From Planococcus citri (lineage: Eukaryota > Arthropoda > Insecta > Hemiptera > Pseudococcidae): a DNA stretch of 64,000 bases. The stretch's first letter is position 1; every line of letters begins with the position of its first letter. Where the stretch lies: contig NC_088679.1 in NCBI RefSeq assembly GCF_950023065.1, positions 53,506,001 through 53,570,000 of the forward strand, in the 5' to 3' direction. Shown one piece after another: positions 1 to 13,822 of the stretch. Position numbers and translations under genes: made by a program. The notes beneath the pieces are model-generated. The model was given only the letters and a program-made list of their open reading frames with translations, was not told the origin of the DNA and searched no databases.

Positions 1-3000
1 AGGACGTTATTACTTCGCCATCTTAGATGTATAGTGATACATAATATTGGACTGCGGAGTATAAATAAATATACACGTCTTATGTAAGTAAAAGTACGTA
101 AAATAATATAGTGACTTATACGCGAGCGATATGTGAAGAACTCTTATACTCGTATGTGCATTTAGTCCATGGAGAGTATATATTCGGGCAGTAATAATAA
201 CGCATTTTTTAATTTTTATATCGTGTTTTAATATCGTTGAAGATGACGAGTTGCTGTAATAGAGTTTTCGTCTCAAAGCCCTTTTACTACACCGTGTGGA
301 TGTTTCACTTTGATCGATGCCTTTCTAAAATATTAGAATTATGTACACATAGGTACAGATATCGTGCATTACTTTGTTGCTTTACCTGCTACTGACTTGC
401 CAGACCAGGTTGGCTGAAAATTCCGTTAGGGTTGTTGAATTTAATGGCTGCAAGACATCCCCCAGCGACGGTGCGTTTTTGGAAAATATTAATATATTTG
501 AAACGGGCTCCCGACGACAGTTGAAAATATAATTTTATGACCCAAGCAGCGAGCACGTCATCGGTGTAATTTATATCTACATGGAAGATAGCAATACATA
601 TCGTAGATATGATTTCTTTGCTGTACGTTACGAGTACAAGTCGTCGTCATCGTGCACACAGAGATGGCTGAGAGTAGGTGAAATTATCATTATTATGCTG
701 GCTTATGTATGTATTGCGTGAATATACCATATACCAGCTTTATAGATAAATAGATATAGGTAGGTAGATGTACTTACCCACCATAGAATAATCTAGCTTT
801 ATACATCGGGAGTATTTTGGTATTATATAGATAGAGGCGAATTCGTTTGATAAATATTTAATGTAGTTGATGCCTATATGCCCATCGCCATTACCTCTTC
901 CAAAATGCAGACGACAAATACTGTTCAGTACAGACTACACATACAGAACTCTACATATAGTATAGCTGAACCAAATAAAAGCAATATCGTCGGAATTTAT
1001 TTTTTTCTTACGTTTGCTTTCTCTCGTAGGTATAAGTATGGTTTTAGGTATTCGCTTTTAAATCACAATAACATCGATACTTCACGCTTTCAGCCTTTTC
1101 GCTCGGGGTTTCGCCCCGTATTATTGAACCTATAATCCGCGCTTTCAATTTGATTATGGAAATGACGCAGCTCCAAGTAAGAAAAAGTTTCAAATTATGT
1201 GGGAAATTAAATTTCACATGCAATAATATATAGGTACCTTTACGAATATCTATCATAATACGTTTTCAAAGATTTACCATCTTCGTTTTCTTATTTCTTC
1301 TCTCAAATGAAAAAAATAAGGTGATGAAAACCTGACGTTTGTAAAAATTGCACACCTTGTAAGCTCTCTCTCTTTTTTTAAAAATAAAAATAAAAACCTA
1401 TTATTTTGCATATAAGTACCTAAGTATTCGTATTCGTATGTTGAAAGTGTTTCTCAGTAAGAAAGTATGTATATGAGTTAAGCATACCGGTAACCGTAGC
1501 CTAACCGCAACACATATATAACAATTTTACGCTCCAAGTTAGAGATGTTGGTGTTTTTGCGAGCAGCTTTGACAAATGAGTATGTTAATGAAATTACAAG
1601 CCCGTGTATCTGGTCGACTTTAAGAAGCATCTGACTTGAGTTATATACGAAAAGAGAATTGAAAATGTTTTCAGCTATTATAACGACGTATTTGGTGTGG
1701 TATCGTTGGCTTTTGTCAAACGTAGGGTACTCGTACCGTACAGTGTACTTTCTCAGCCGATTTAAAATTCATTTTACTAATTCGTTGTAGCTTTCGGTAT
1801 AGTATATTAACAGACGCGAATTAGACGTCATTTCGAATATTAATTTAATTAACGTGTTACGTGTGTACCTTAATGTATCTATATTTTTCGCAAATGGTGA
1901 ATAAATTTCGTACTTTCGCGTGCACTGTCTAGTGTCTGTCACCTACGCACGAAGATGAAAATTCATTCGCTTAATGTTTCGTTGCATTATGATAACGAGA
2001 CGAAAATTTCCTCGTTTCAGTTGACGAATTTCAATCAGGGTCATTTCATGACAAATCACCTAAAATTTACCCGGTGGACGTGGGTCATCGATTTTTTTTA
2101 CTTGAAATTTTGCATGTCGGTATAGAGGTTATTGAACTGTGAAGAATGATGCAGACCAGACGTCTCTGCCAGAAATGGGATGAACCAATTGGATTTTGGG
2201 AGAATGTAAAAGAGAAAAATTCTTACCTACTGAAATTTAAAATTTACTGATTTTATTGAAATATTATCTACAAGATTAGTCTACACCCCAAGACGAGCAG
2301 AAAGGTCTCTAGAAAAAGAATTTATTCTGAATCTTTTCCATGACTGAAAAATCGGACCCTTTTTAAAAACGAATTAAAAAGACCCGGACCTCAAATCAGT
2401 GATATTTTTTAAAGAAGTTCAGTCGAATTCTCTTCAACTCCTTTTTTAACTTTTTTTCTAGGTATATATTCATGTTTGTGAATTTGATCGTTTTTGCGAA
2501 AGTAACCTTATACTTACTTGTCCTCTGTAACACCGAGTTTAACAGTAATTCAACAAAAAAATTTAAATAATTTTCAAGTTAGAAGTTAGGGGTGTTTTTG
2601 ATTTTGACAAATTTCATTTTGGAATTTTGAGATTCAGAAGAAAGTCAATACGTATTTGCAGATGAAAATGTTCATTTTTTGAAACTTTTTACAAAAACAA
2701 AATTTCTATGTTTTTAAATTAGGTATACCTTGCAAAAATGTTTGTTTTGGATGAAAGAATTTATGCAAAGAGCAGAGAACAAAAGAGCAAAAATTTTGAA
2801 AACTTGTTGAAATTTCATTTTGGAATTAGATAAGAAAAAAAGATCTCATTTCAATGTAAAATTGAGAATTTCCGTGATCTGTATAAAAACTACATATTCT
2901 TGATACTTGATTGAAATTCTGAATTCAAAAATGACAATGATTTCTACATTAGCCTCAAAACTGAAATTTTTGATTTGAAAAAAATGACAGTCATTTTTTT

Positions 3001-3947
3001 GTATTTTCACCATCGCAATAAAACGTATGTAAGTACTTATCCACATCTTTGCGACTCATGTGAAGTTGACGACAATTTCTCCAGAAAACTCAAAAATTAC
3101 TTAAGAACCTTTGAGTTTTAGTGAATTTTTAGGATTAAAAAATATATATATCGTACAACTTGTAGAAAAAAGTAAAAAACTTTGGATGCAGCAATTTTTA
3201 AACAATTGTCATTTTCAAACCTTACTATGAAGAACTTTAATCTCTTTCGATGGGTCTAAAATATGGTATTATTACGATCGCGAAAATTTAAGCAATCGGT
3301 CGTTACTTTTCAAGGTCAAAAATTCATGTTTTGGAGACACAGTGAAAATCAGCGTCATTAATTTTGAATTCAACGTGAAATTTTAATCCTGATGCTAAAA
3401 AATTCAGAAATAAGTGAGGTTGGAAAACTAAAATAGACATTAGATGTATAAAAATAGCAACTGAAAATCCAATTGCACAACTTTTCAGCGAGGAAAGTCT
3501 CAAATCCTCCTTTCCTAAAAATACGAACCATGCAGCTTCCAAAAAATATCAGATAGTTTCAGTTGTGTCACAAGTGCATCAATAATTCCAAAGCTCATAG
3601 AGAACAAGCTAGGTCACAGGTGACCTGGCAACGGGTTCCCCGTAAACTGGTAAAATTATGTTCCATAAATTTAAAAAAAAAACAAAAAAAAACTTCGACC
3701 AATAAAATTATTGAATCCGTAACATCTTGTGACGTAAGCTGACTTCCACCAATGCGAAAAATGAAAAGTTGATTCACATAGTACGACTCCAGAGTCCAGA
3801 GTGCGTTGTTGTAGATTGAAGAAACTGAAGAATCGGAAAGTGACTTGGCAAGCACAAAGGTGTCTTATGTGTACCATAATACGCAACACCTAAGATACCT
3901 TTCTAAATAACATGGCGCACTGGAAAATTATCCTTGGTGATTTTAAT
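1..3947. other. AT-rich intergenic DNA, no gene seen
   Basis: Only short open frames without recognisable domains are present on either strand. Short CGAGTA/TACC-rich stretches and small G/C hairpins occur, for example a CGGGG-TTTCG-CCCCG hairpin near 1110. I see no transposon ends, RNA gene or clear exon. Confidence 0.6.
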
Positions 3948-3979
3948 AGGGTTTCCCGAGGCGGGGCTCGGGGAACCCT
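3948..3979. repeat. Short GC-rich hairpin
   Basis: A 13-nt arm starting AGGGTTTCCCGAG is followed by a 6-nt loop and a complementary arm (12 of 13 positions pair). It stands out as a GC-rich stem in AT-rich DNA about 60 bp before a foldback element. No U-run follows and no gene ends here, so it is not called a terminator. Confidence 0.5.
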
Positions 3980-4036
3980 AAAAAGGAAAAAATCAATCAT
4001 TTGAACACAAAATGTATGAGTGATCTGTCATCTACT

Positions 4037-5334
4037 TATAGGGCGTCCCGCCACAAAATGACACCCTTTGACCAATGCCCATTAACTTAGGCAACCCATC
4101 TTGAGTACAAATATGCATGTTTGCCTATTCTGAGATTTGAAGGGGCTGAATTTGGCTCACATGGAAAATTTTATTTTCGATTTTGCGTGATAAATTTAAC
4201 ATTGCGTCATTCAAGAACCATGATGGATAGACAGTGTGCTTTGAGGTCATTTTGTATAGGATTTTTCCATGTAAATTGATCTTTATGCTAGTTGATTAGA
4301 AAAAGGAAGGGCTATGCAAGATGAAAAGTCTGAAAAAACAAATCCTTAACTTTAATCATAGGTGGTCACATGTGACCACAGCTCAACAATGGTCACTGAT
4401 GAACCCATAATGGACCAATTGGTCACAAAATGTTCTTTATACACATTTACTCAATTTTAGATTCATTTTTCATATTTATTTCATAAAAAAACCAATTTGC
4501 ATAAAAATTTACAAATTTGTGAAATTTCCCGCCAAAATTTTCTTCAAAAAAAGGGTCAAAGTCCATGCATTAAAGGGGTAAGTTTGCTGTTATTTTTACC
4601 ATTTTTCTTGAAAATCTCAAAAAAATGTCTTCTTTATATTATACTTACTTACCTATTAATATTATTAACGTTTCTTGAAGAAAAAAAAAACGTTCTTTCG
4701 AATGGCGCAACTCCCACGCATCTATCATTGATTAGTCTCAGAAAAATCCAAAAAAAATTGTCTAAAAAACGTATAAGATCTATAAAAACTGTTTTACTAA
4801 TATTGCATTGTTTTATGAGTAATTTTTACCAATTTTTAAAACAAAATTTTTTTTGAAACAGATTTTTCAATGTTTAAACCCGTGTGTTTTTTAACAAAAA
4901 TAATCAAGATAAAGGAGTGAGGGTTGTGCCATCCGAAAAAGCACTTTTTTTCCTTCAAGAAACATTAATAATATTAATACGTAAAGAGGCGACATTTTTC
5001 TGAGATATTCGAGAAAAATGGTAACTTTTTTCAGAATTTTCATGTGGCATAGCTCTTCCTGATCAGCTAGCATAAAGATCAACCACATGGAAAAATTCTA
5101 GATAAAATGAGCCATTCAACGGCGCTAACCACAACTTTCTATCCGCCGTGGTTTTTGAATGAAGCACCGTCAAATTTGTCACTTAAAACCAAAAACAAAA
5201 ATTGTTCATAAGAGTAGGTAAAATTCAGCCCCTTCAGATCCCAGGGTTAGGCAAACATGCATATTTGTACTCAGGACGGGCTGCTTATGTAGCTGGCGAG
5301 AGGTTTGTTATTTTGTGTTGGGACACCCTGTATA
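4037..5334. mobile_element. 1.3-kb foldback (long inverted repeat) element
   Basis: The two ends are inverted copies: the left begins TATAGGGCGTCCC and the right, read in reverse, begins TATACAGGGTGTCCC. Both continue through the same core containing GAGTACAAATATGCATGTTT and GGGGCTGAAT. The match resumes over almost the whole length. The left arm has about 230 bp extra (roughly 4345-4590), including an 18-bp perfect palindrome GTGGTCACATGTGACCAC at 4362-4379. The centre lies near 4720-4900. No transposase frame is present, so this is a non-autonomous foldback or MITE-like element. The target duplication could not be fixed with certainty. Confidence 0.75.
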
Positions 5335-8099
5335 ACAAATGTAAAGTTGTCTAGAAAGTGCACTTGAAATGCAATAAAGCTCAATAATGCCAAGAACCTT
5401 ATACTTTGAATGCGTATTTGAAGTTGAGGGAACGACCATCGACCATTCTCTTGTTCAAATTTTCACTCCGATAGGTAAGTTTTTTCTGCCAGCACCAAGT
5501 CGAGAAAATCATGTCTTTTCGACCCCTTTCACCTCTTATGCAACTTGGGACTTATTATTTGAAAATGTTCAAAATAGCGGTCATTCGAATATTTCAAAAA
5601 TGTCTGTATAAAGAGATCCTAATATAACTAACTCGACGGTTTCAATTTTTATTTTCGTCATGTTCTAGGTACATTTTAAAGGACGATTCGTACGCAATAT
5701 CAAAATCAGTGTTGCCACTTTGACTTGATTTGTTAACTAAAATTATAGGAGGAAAAAAATGTAGGAGATATCACAAAAAGAATGAAAACGAACGGGTTCG
5801 ATGACGTAATGTCGTCAGATAAGAAGAGCAAACGACGCGACCGTCGTAACAAATTTCCAAATATCAGTTCATCGTCTAATGCACGTCTCGCAAAAAAAAT
5901 TTTCAAATTACGCTTCATCGATCACTTGTCCAATCTACATTTTTAGTACATAAATTCGAGAAACAAGGGCTAAAAAAAAATAACCATAAAAAATGTTCTC
6001 AAATACGCTAATTTTTTATACCGTCGTCGAAAAACCGTCGCAGCAAAAAATTTTAAAATCAACTTACCGCTAAAATTCATTATATCAATAAGAAAAAGCA
6101 GATGAATAAAAGATACTCTTAAACGTAGTCAAATCAAGTACCACCACAAAAGGACGAATTAAAATACAAAGTAATTTATCTGAGAAAATAAAAATCAACT
6201 GCAGACTCGAGTCCCCGAAGGCGAAGCAGGATGTTTTCAAAACTCGCTTATTGAAACACCGCGTTCGGGCTCGTTATACAAATGAAAAGTATATGCTAAT
6301 AGAATTTCCGTTAAATTTCCCAAGTAGATATCTGTGAGCTACGTGAAATTGAACACAACTCTATAAGATACATTTTGTCGTTGTTAATTTGGCCAAAACA
6401 TACGTGTAGGTATATATATAGGCTCGTTTGCTGTTTACGCCAGCCATGAGCCAACCCCAGCCATATACTTTGCTATGCGATTTTGCGGCCAAATGGTTAA
6501 AATAAATTATCAACTTCGGAAACGAAATTATTTTACAATTAGTACCTACCACGCGAGTATTATAATATAATCTTAAAATGTAGCAGCAAACCGCTAAAAA
6601 GTGTTTTAATGCTTATACAATGAAAACAAAGTGTTGCGAGGATCATCGTATGCTTATTTAGGTTTTGTACAATTGAACGTGATAGTAAATGCGGAAGGAA
6701 GCCGCCTCCTATACGCAGACTTCGATAAATATTACACGCCAAAGGCCTCTTACTCGTATATATATAAAGCCCAACACCATCGAACCAAGAATTTCATAAA
6801 GATTAATCCGTTCACCTTTAACAACCTTTCTCGTTACTAAGTATCGAAATAAGCTTCGATACGTTATAATTAATTTACCGTTGATAAATTACCATTCTGC
6901 AAATGAAATAAGACGTTTAAAAAGTACTTTCTCATTTCATTTAAACGGCGCGCGAGCAAAAGCAGCGAGTAAAATTGTAAACTCTATTAGACTTTTTAAA
7001 GGAAAGATCTCATTTTAAATTAAAATTTGCCCAAGCATCTTCACAGCATGCCAAATAAAATAAGTTTAATAAAGCCCACACAAAATTTCAGAGTTGATTT
7101 TTTTCTTCCTTCCTTTCCTCTTCCGATGAATAATCTCGTTAAATTTTTGCTTTGTTTACGTTTCAATTATTAAACATGAGAAATCTTTTTATTTTTTGCA
7201 TGGTTTGCTCCTTTTTCTTCTTTTCTCGCGTATACAACGAATATACTATACGGCAATTTTATATATAAAAGGTTTTTTCCTCTTTGAATTTCATTTCTCA
7301 GTCAAGACCGAAGCCGCGCGTTCACTATTTTATTATTCTTTATTTGTTCTGGTACGAAAGCGATTACCAACAAATACGGCGCGCCATATTTTCGAAGAAA
7401 AGCGAGAATTTTCATTAAATTATCAACACCTTAATTTGGCATCGTTTTTGAGCGCGTACCTACTACCTACTACGTACCTGCACCGCCGCCGCCAACGCAG
7501 AATCACTTTTTTTTTTGAATACGTGTGTGTGTTTTTTACTTTGAAAAAAATAGTCCAAACAGCTGAATGCTGAAACTCCGAGAAAATGTTCTCGATGTTT
7601 AACCGTTATATCTGTTTTATTTTTTTACACGCGCGAAAGTTGGAAGCGAGTTTTTGGATAACTGTTTTATTTTCAGATTGTAAAATCTTATACTCCTATT
7701 TTTTGATAAAACGAAAATTAAAATATACTATTTTTGTTTGCTTCGCAGCCGACAGCCGACGAAAGAAATCGTGAAATTAAAGCAAAACCAAATTGCAACG
7801 CATCTCATCATCAGATTCTCTTCAGTATTTTTCACACAGAAATGTGCACTTGATAGAAAAAAAAAGCACTGACTAAAGGCTGAGGTGGAAAATTAAAGAA
7901 AATTACTTTTTAAAAGATTTTTGCTCTTTTTGGAGTTGATTTTCGATGCTATCTGATGGTTTTTCTCCTCATCTCCATTGCTCCCTTCGACCCGCGATTT
8001 CACGCTTGATTTCTTATTCGATTTTACATATATACCTTACTTAAGGTGACAATTTTTTTTTCGTTTTTTCCCGCTCTCGCTTCCTACAGTTGTTACCTC
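5335..8099. other. AT-rich intergenic DNA, no gene seen
   Basis: Short open frames only, none with recognisable domains. A few GC-richer patches occur around 6215-6265, 6940-6965 and 7480-7500, but no transposon ends or RNA gene can be supported. Confidence 0.55.
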
Positions 8100-9760
8100 A
8101 GGTAAGAAAATCACGCCATGAAATTTTCAGACCCTTCGGTAAAAAATAAGTGGTGCCGGTGGGCCCCCCGATTTTACAAAATATGAAGAAATCGAAGTAG
8201 GTATATATGAGAAAAAATTTTTAAAATTGCAAACTTTCTAGTTCTAACATCTCAGTCAAGTCCCTACTTCGGTAAAATCAACTTATATATCAATTTTAGC
8301 CCCTTATCTCCACCCAAGACTAACCATTGAATTCGAGGGGAGAGCTCTTATTTATACCTATGCACTTGTGAAAAAATATTTAATGACGCCTTAATGTTGT
8401 CGGATTTCATGAGAAAAATTTGTTCAATCGTGTTAGTAAAAATAAGTCGTACAAGGGAGCACCCCCTCCCCCCAATCACAAAATATATAAGAAATTAGAG
8501 ACATTGAAATTTTTACATTTGTTACCTATAATCTTAGATTTGGTCCATTTTCATTATAAATAGGTACCGTTGAATGAAAAGGTGCAACTTGTCTCCTTTC
8601 TCAAAAAATGAAAAAAGATGAGTGTTATTATGTTTTTTTCTTCAATATTTTAATCCTTGGATTTGGTCAATCTTTAACCGAAAAGCACTACAAATTCTGT
8701 CAGATTTTTAAAAACTTGTAGAAAAAGGACCAATTTCTGACATTTTGACTCTGAGAAACATTGAAGTGGACGTTTAGATCTTATACGTCTGACTTTCAAG
8801 AGCTTGTAATGAAATTATGTCAAATTTTCACAGAAGACTTATTGACGTTCTTACATCTTGTAATGTAAGACTTTTGAAAACTTGGAAAAAATCGTCAAGA
8901 ATCCCTATCAATGAAATTACATTTTTAGGTTTGAAGCTAAAAAACATATCCATTACTTGAAACTATCTTCGCAGAGGAGACTTTACCTCCATTTTCATTT
9001 TTTTGGTTGATTTTTTTCGACTTTGAGGGGCTTTATAGAAAACCAACATGATTATTCAGAAAGATGCTGCACATATGTAAATGAAAAATTTTTCAAAAAT
9101 TTCTACTGCAGACATCAATTTTTCATTGCATTTTTTTATTTTTCCAAAGTTTGGGGGATCCATGCAAGAGAGCCAACATCATTTGGCGGTCCAGCAATGG
9201 TTTTTTCTTGAAGAAGGAGTTGTGTAGAACAATTCTAATGAAGAAATGAGATATTTTCTACAAATTTTCCCTAATTTTGATTTAGGTATGATAATTTTTT
9301 GTGATTTTTTCAAATTTGAGGGGCTCCTTACTAGGGGCCCAATATGGTTTGAAGGGTCGAGGAAAGTTTTTTTGTTTTAAAAAGGGATTATTTAGATAAT
9401 TTCTAGTGCAGAAACAAAAAATTTTCATGAATAGGACTTTTTTTTCATTTATTTGATTTTTTTTTCTCAACTTAGGGGGCTACCAGCATTATTTTTTTTA
9501 CAGATAGAGGAAAAATAAAAATAGAGAATTATTTTTTCACCCGAGGTAACAACTTTGGGGAGTGGGAGGTAGGTAATTCCAACCTTGCAAAATAAGGTAT
9601 ACCCTAGACATTAAATAGTTCTCAAGAGCGAGCATTATTTCAATATATACCCTGACCCTTGTGCCTATTTTGCAGGGGGAGGGAGGTTGAGGCCAAAAAG
9701 GTCCACATTTTAGTTTTTTTGGCAATGACTTCAAATCACACCTTATATAAAAAATTCCTA
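8100..9760. repeat. Degenerate noncoding repeats
   Basis: Loosely repeated blocks contain TGAGGGGCT, GAAAAATTTTTC and G/C runs such as GGGCCCCCC. Similar modules recur every 150-300 bp, for example at 9027, 9150 and 9320, and a related pair near 8150 and 8460. Divergence is high and nothing codes. An old decayed tandem or dispersed repeat is the best reading. Confidence 0.4.
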
Positions 9761-10340
9761 AACAAAAGTTGTTTCGACCTTATGTATTGATTTTTACTAT
9801 TATCGACTGGATCTTCGGGCTCCAGAAAAAAAGTTGACTTTTCTGCAACAATTTCAAGTACGAGTAGTTCAAGGGAGCGTTGCGGTCAACTTTGGATGCT
9901 AGATATCTAATCCGATTGTAAGTTCAACATTCCAAATCGAGTATGGCAGGTGAATCGCAAATTCGAGATGATAGATTGAAAAATATATTTTTTTACAAGT
10001 TGGAAAACTTGAATTTTTTTTAAAATTTCGAAATCGTCAATTTTTGCAATAAATTTTAGGTACTCAAAATGTCTCTCATCTTTTGAAGTCGACCTTCTGA
10101 ATTGATTTCTGCCATTTTCGAGTGGATCTGGAGCCTCCAGAAAAAGTTGATAGCGTTTCCGAAATCCGAATCGATCAGTACAAGTTCGGCAGTTCGAAAT
10201 TTGGTTCTGAAGTCTCAATTTTTTGGCGGTCATAAAGATACTTGATAGGTACACTTTTGCTTCTATCTCAAGATCAACTTTTGAACTTTGGTTCCATGGA
10301 CCCGGAAAAAAGTATTCTGATCCATGACTCCGAATCCGAA
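9760..10340. repeat. Decayed tandem modules with a GGAGCCTCCAG-type motif
   Basis: Modules near 9766, 10081 and 10270 share the layout 'TCGACCTT...TGATTT...GAGTGGATCT...CTCCAGAAAAAG', spaced by 190-315 bp. The CTGGAGCCTCCAG core recurs at 49.7, 50.35 and 58.27 kb, which links this block to a dispersed family. No coding potential is seen. Confidence 0.45.
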
Positions 10341-11399
10341 TTTTTCAAAGTACTTATAGTTTGATCTCCGACCCTGATCTATGATTCGCAAGGACCAACG
10401 GAGAAACTTGTTCCGCCTCCAAAGTTTTTCTGGTTTCTCAAAGATACCCTACGAATGAAAAAATCAGTAGAAAAACATTTTTTAAAAATTTGTGCGAATA
10501 CTTTTCAGCACAAGTACAAAGAAATATGAAGTATAAGTTAATTTTCTATGTCTAAAATACCTTTCAAAATTTCTTAACGCACCACAACACTTACCTAGTT
10601 TAGGTACCTACGTACCAACTTTAAATCTAGCATGAAAATTTCAAAAAGCAAGAAAACCAAACTGGGAATTTCAAGTTGACTCCTTTTTTTTTTTGCTCCT
10701 AATTGTTTCCATCGATCAATAGCTCTTTTACGAGAGGGTATTTTCAAGTTACGATATTTGAATGTCGCGGTATCGTTCGCTGGCAATAGTTTTTGCCATT
10801 AAATTGTATTCAAATTAGCGCGGAAACCTTAAGTACCAAACGATTTTGCAATTATTAAGGAATGGCAAAGGTTTAAGGTAATAAATTTACCCGCGTTATA
10901 CGTTAGTTGTACGTACTTTGAAAAAATCTCACCGTTGGGGTATAATTTATCGCAGAAATGGTGCCAGTTTTAAAGTGTCTAACATCGGTACACGCGGAGA
11001 TTTCACTGATGAACATTTCAATCCTATATGGTTTTTTCGTTGATACTATGCTTTGTGCTGGCAGTACGAGTATAAATGCTTCCTTGTGCAGCAGTTTCCT
11101 TTTAAAACGAATGAGTTAGTGGTGCATTTTTTTTATTATTAAGGTGAAGTTTATATTCGTCCCCGCTGTTTATATACAAATACGTAGGTAGAAGAAACGA
11201 GTTACATTATGAACTTGGAATTCATAATGTTACTTTTGCCAGTATTTCGAACGTGATGAGATGATCAGTATACCTTTTGTAAGTTCGACTGTATGAAGAG
11301 GTACTACCTACTAAAAAGTACCTTACCTTCGTATATAAATCGTATACGGTTTTCAATTTTTTCGAACAAGAGAAAATATAAAAAAGCACAACTTATTGT
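10341..11399. other. Intergenic DNA, nothing recognised
   Basis: AT-rich sequence with only short open frames, no clear repeat ends and no RNA genes. Confidence 0.5.
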
Positions 11400-12260
11400 C
11401 ATGTTGAATTGGCCGATCCAATAGGCAACTATTGTGTAAAGTTTCGTCGTCGTCGTCGTAGTCGCGCTCCTTTACAGGAGATAGCGTATATGTCCATCTA
11501 TATTAGCCGGTATCTAGCGTATCTAATTGTTTCTTTCAGGGTCTTGCAGGGGGAGTTGGCCGGTGAGTTTGTTGTTAACAGTTCCGATCGTTTCCTCCCT
11601 CTCGTCGATCTTCCTTGGATTTTCCCCTGTACCGCTAGCATGAAAATACCGTTTTCTCGTATTTTATGAGCTAAATACTTTAGCTTTCTGTTTTTGATGT
11701 CTTTTTAACTCCGCGTATTCTTAGCACCCTATCCGGCTGCCTTGGCGGATGAGGATCAGCCTGACGGAGACTTAGGGCCGTTGCTAAATTGATGTCCATA
11801 TAATTCTAGGGAAATATAATGGTGTTGGTTTCCCGTTGCCTTCCACCATGATTTTCTGTTGGGGTTTACTCCCTTAGCCGAATTTGCCAGTTTTTAGGCG
11901 CTGGTATTCGCCTACTCACTCTGAAGCTCTTGCGCTTCCCTGGGGCTGGAACGAGTGAGTTGTTGGTGTTCTGCAGCTCTTATGCATTCTTGTTTGTAAT
12001 CCGGATTTATGTAGAGGATTGGCCTTCGACTTGCCACTCCTCCCCGTCGTTCCACCAACTGGAGAATTCTGCTTTAGCCATGTTTATCGATTCCGAGTCC
12101 ATCGAACAGCAACATGTTACCACCCCGCACGACGTGGACGCGCAGAATACCCCTGGTGTTGTCTTCGCCTTCTCATCTGTCCTGGGGGACTGGCTCCTCT
12201 TGATGATCCGAGCTACTACCTAGAGACTACCTCTAGCGACAACAACCTGTGCCCTCGCGG
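11400..12260. other. GC-richer unique block, probable retroelement relic
   Basis: This ~860-bp block is clearly richer in G+C than its surroundings. It contains ordinary-looking mixed sequence (for example around 11730-11900 and 12060-12230) rather than repeats. It ends abruptly at an A/T-rich tract after GCGGAGCGTGTAAAG. Plus-strand frames at 11930-12223 and 12019-12405 overlap in different phases and resemble no protein I know. The composition and the A-rich right edge would fit the 3' part of a non-LTR element or another old insertion, but the family is not identified and the orientation is uncertain. Confidence 0.3.
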
Positions 12261-13329
12261 AGCGTGTAAAGTTTATATTAAAAAAATATATTATAATTAT
12301 AATGATGAAAAAAATACATGTTTCGTGTGTCGTACGTATTTCTTTTCTTTTTCTGCGTTTTTTTTTCAAGCACAAAAAAACGAATTCTTTCTAACGCGAA
12401 TGTAGAAATGTATTTTTATACACATATCATTAAAATTGTGACCATTTTTTGTTGTACTGTATTCTGATAGGTACCTACCCGTGTAGATAGGTTTTACCTA
12501 CATTATCCCACGTTCGAATGGATAAGTAATTTGTTTTCTTCAGTCGATCGAATAAAACAGCTCATTTTTAAATAAATGATGGATATTTTCTCACACGAGA
12601 TAATTAAGTGCGATTAGAAAAATTAATTAGATAGGTATGTTTTTTCCTCGATTATATTTATCTGATCATGGCAGGTGGTTGAAATTCTATGAAAAAATAT
12701 GATACAGGCAATGGTTGATTAGTAAAGTTTTTTTTTTCTCTCGACGTCATATTGGTAATAAATTTTAGTTTTGCGCAGCTGATAAATTTTAGCTTGCTAT
12801 ACCTATTTCCATTATACAGTTTTAATAGATTTTCAAAAGTTTTCTTTCACTTTTTTTCCTCTTTTAGAAGCTATTATAAAGGAGAGTTCTTGATTTTATT
12901 TTCTTTTTATCATTAACTTTTTTTCACTGCTAGCCAACGGTATTTTCATCTTGGAGATGGAAAAATTCCGTTTTTTCTTCCTAATTTATCGTTTACGTGA
13001 TAAATAAGTTTACATGGTTAAAATTTTTTGGCACGGATAAAATTTGTTGTATATTTGATGAATGTTTATCAAAATGGTGCAGATTTTTGCTCGTTTTACG
13101 CGAAGAGGATACGCTGGGTGTGATGAAGGAGTATTAAACCTTTAATGATGGATTTTTGAAAACCAAATTTGGCGCGGAAATAGGAAAAAAAATCAAAATT
13201 TCACGGAATAAACCTAGAACGTTGAAATTTGATAAACCCACACCCTATTTTGACCCCTCCCCCTAAATCTATTAAAAACGGTTTCTTATCGTTTTGAGCA
13301 GTTTGGGAGCCTGGCGACTCCTGGAGACA
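12261..13329. other. AT-rich DNA ending in a dispersed-repeat fragment
   Basis: No gene is seen. From about 13150 to 13325 the sequence resembles the 49.7, 50.35 and 58.2 kb repeats ('CTATTTTGACC ... AAACGGTTTC ... TTTTGAGCAGTTTGGGAGCC'), so it is a copy of that dispersed family. Confidence 0.45.
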
Positions 13330-13815
13330 TTTCAAAGTCTGCACTGACACAGTATGCCAGTGCATACTCTGAGAAGTACCGCATGAGGTCTTTGTCTATT
13401 TCCTCCAGGATGAAGATGTCGTTGGATGTTGTTAGTATCCTCCCCCAAATTCCCCTCTGGATTTGAATGTTCAAAGATTCTTCTCTTTAGTCTATTACTT
13501 GACCAGGTGTACGCGGGGCAGGGGCCAAATATTCACTATACGGTAGCAGTCTAGCCACTGCCACCAGCCCAGCTGGTCAGTAGAAACGTTCCTTAACCCT
13601 CCTTGGACCATATATTGCATTGGCTCTGGGTATACGTGATGGTAAAATATTAAGTTATACAGATGTCCCAACTCCCCACTAGTGAGGAGCTGGTCCATGG
13701 CCCTATCTACTATCCTACTAGCCACGTTCTGATATTCTATATCAGCGAAGTATTTCCCTAAAACAAACTGTGGACTAATGGGATTGTCAGAGCCTACAAA
13801 GTTGTATGTATATTT
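13330..13815 (-). pseudogene. Broken coding relic, family not recognised
   Basis: On the minus strand a frame is open from about 13815 to its stop at 13495 (about 106 codons). The residue pattern looks real: it is rich in W, Y, H and P, with a WWQW stretch and few low-complexity runs. After the stop, coding-like sequence continues in another frame from about 13474 to 13330, containing DIFILEEIDKDLM, which suggests at least one frameshift or stop. There is no start codon at the upstream edge, where the large palindrome begins 8 bp away. The downstream edge runs into a dispersed repeat. It may be a fragment of a host gene, a transposon gene or an endogenous viral gene. I cannot assign it. Confidence 0.4.
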
Positions 13816-13822
13816 TTACCTA

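Noticed and set aside
12019..12405. 128-codon plus-strand ORF
   Set aside because: Overlaps another frame, ends in poly-phenylalanine from T-runs, and resembles nothing known.
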